DNA from: Liolophura sinensis
Lineage: Eukaryota; Mollusca; Polyplacophora; Chitonida; Chitonidae
Assembly: GCF_032854445.1 (NCBI RefSeq)
Contig: NC_088302.1
Location: forward strand, 53,228,046 to 53,288,045
Direction of reading: 5' to 3'
Length of the DNA stretch: 60,000 nt
A program made the translations under genes and the position numbers. Positions 58,863 through 60,000 of the stretch are shown one piece after another; position 1 is the stretch's first letter, and each line of letters begins with the position of its first letter. The notes beneath the pieces were generated by a model. The model was not told the DNA's origin and did not search any database. It was given only the letters and a program-made list of their open reading frames with translations.

Positions 58863-59290
58863 TATGAATATTATTGAATTTCCTTACCAATATACGTAAC
58901 CATATATTAAATCCAACGACAACAAACAATTTAACCCAGTAGTTATTTCAGAAAAGGGATGGAACTTTTTGTTGGATACTTTATAGATGGGTATATACAT
59001 TGAGTCTGAGTATTTTATTTTTAACTCAACAATATGACCCGGTGTTTAATTCCCTCTCTCTATAAAGTTTTGCCCACCATCCTGCAAGTAATAAAGGGGG
59101 AGCAGGACTGCGACGTGATATAATTTAAAACGGAAATTTGGCTTGAGGACAACCCGGCCTTGTCCTAAACCAGAGCGCGGCCACACGCAAGCACACACGA
59201 ACACATACAAAAAAAAAAAGAACCAGACCTTGCCTGTGCTTTGTTTTATTAATCTGCTCAACACTGTAGAACAAGAAACATTTTTTGGCA

Positions 59291-59536
59291 ATGGCCGTAT
59301 CAGCTGGTCTTCTGCCATACCACTGGGGTTATCCTTGGAAACTTCCATGGCCGAATGACCTCGTGCCCGTACGTGAACTACAGGACGATCCAATAAATCA
59401 CGCCCTCAGTGGGCAGCCTAACATCGCCATCGGTGCATGACCTTACTGGAACCTCCGGCCATGGACAGGAATGCGTCAGTCGTATGGAGCCTTCATGTAC
59501 CGACCGGTCGCCAGTCGTCTTTTTACGAGGGTCTAG
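59291..59536 (+). CDS. Small ORF with one in-frame TGA (hypothetical or pseudogene)
   Basis: From ATG 59291: MAVSAGLLPYHWGYPWKLPW, continuing through PNDLVPVRELQDDPINHAL to a TGA at 59438-59440, then in the same frame PYWNLRPWTGMRQSYGAFMY and a TAG at 59534-59536. Total 81 codons besides the final stop. The region is richer in G+C than its surroundings, and the Trp/Tyr/Pro-rich sequence is unlike translated junk. An acceptor-like CAACACTGTAG precedes it in frame (59270), so it could also be an internal exon. An overlapping minus-strand ORF (59046-59393) looks less protein-like. Function unknown. Confidence 0.35.
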
Positions 59537-60000
59537 AGTATGGTGTTGCTAGATCGCCACTCCGACCACGTTCGTCGTTGTAAAAGACAAGAAACTTCAC
59601 TTTGTTAACGTAATTCGTTTTATTTGTTTCGAAGCAACAAGGCCTTTGAAGTGCCTAAAGAGCATCGCTGCAGATATATGTTCCATACACGTATACCACG
59701 TGCAAATAAATCAATATGTATAGATGTTGTATATCATCACAACCAATTATGTTTCATCCCGAAACGTGCCGTAAACACTTTCCTTTTCATACAACCCATT
59801 GTCCACTTCAAGCACGACTTGCCGAGTACACATGCATGTCCAACACGATAAAAGCAATTCTGCCAGATCTAGTCGACATACATATACGTACCACCAACAA
59901 ATCCGGCTTCCGTGTTTGTTTTCAGGTGGCTTGATTTGAGGCAAACGCTAAATTAAAACCAACATAGCTGCATAATTTTAGATAATATTTGGTCAAAACA
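59537..60000. other. Right edge, nothing recognised
   Basis: Overlapping ORFs of 65-75 codons on both strands without motifs. Confidence 0.5.

Overview
The window is AT-rich eukaryotic (animal) DNA with short exons, GT-AG introns, long intergenic stretches, microsatellites, minisatellites and many copies of one tRNA-derived SINE. The SINE family and a second dispersed repeat (52068-52340) look like repeats I remember from marine molluscs, so a molluscan or other lophotrochozoan origin is likely. That assignment is from memory and was not searched.

Two genes are well supported. (1) Plus strand, from before the left edge to 22833: a villin-family actin-binding protein with six gelsolin-type repeats (the first cut by the window edge) and a C-terminal villin headpiece. 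From 8950 to 22833 all 16 exons join in phase. Further left the exons are recognisable, but some joins are missing or out of phase. All five repeats in which the position can be read lack the Asp of the usual type-2 calcium site, so Ca2+-independent behaviour is suggested. (2) Minus strand, 45972 to 33271: a complete 13-exon SLC6 (Na+/Cl- neurotransmitter or amino-acid transporter) gene. The exons sum to 1887 nt, which is 628 codons plus stop, with every splice phase matching. It carries non-consensus residues at the Na1 and substrate-contact positions (TM1 Asn to Cys, TM3 Tyr to Asn, TM7 Asn to Asp). This is the most interesting biology in the window.

Layout: 1-8949, villin-like repeats 1-3 with long introns, a degenerate repeat near 1030-1660 and a 73/64-bp minisatellite in the intron after repeat 3. 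8950-22833, repeats 4-6, linker and headpiece. 23014-23790, a 50-bp minisatellite just past the stop codon. 23791-33270, gene-poor DNA with SINE fragments. 33271-45972, the SLC6 gene. Its intron 5 holds an isolated coding-looking exon, and its intron 6 holds a mariner-like inverted-repeat element and a decayed tandem array of the exon-6 splice-donor region. 46007-53710, mostly non-coding. 53711-54526, three phase-compatible exons of an unrecognised gene. 56478-56830, a CpG-containing promoter-like stretch beside a small membrane-protein ORF. 58283-58485, a 39-bp repeat. 59291-59536, a small ORF interrupted by one in-frame TGA.

The two main genes have unrelated roles (actin cytoskeleton and membrane transport), and nothing shows them working together. 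Two apparent single-base phase breaks, one in each main gene, could be real mutations or assembly indels.
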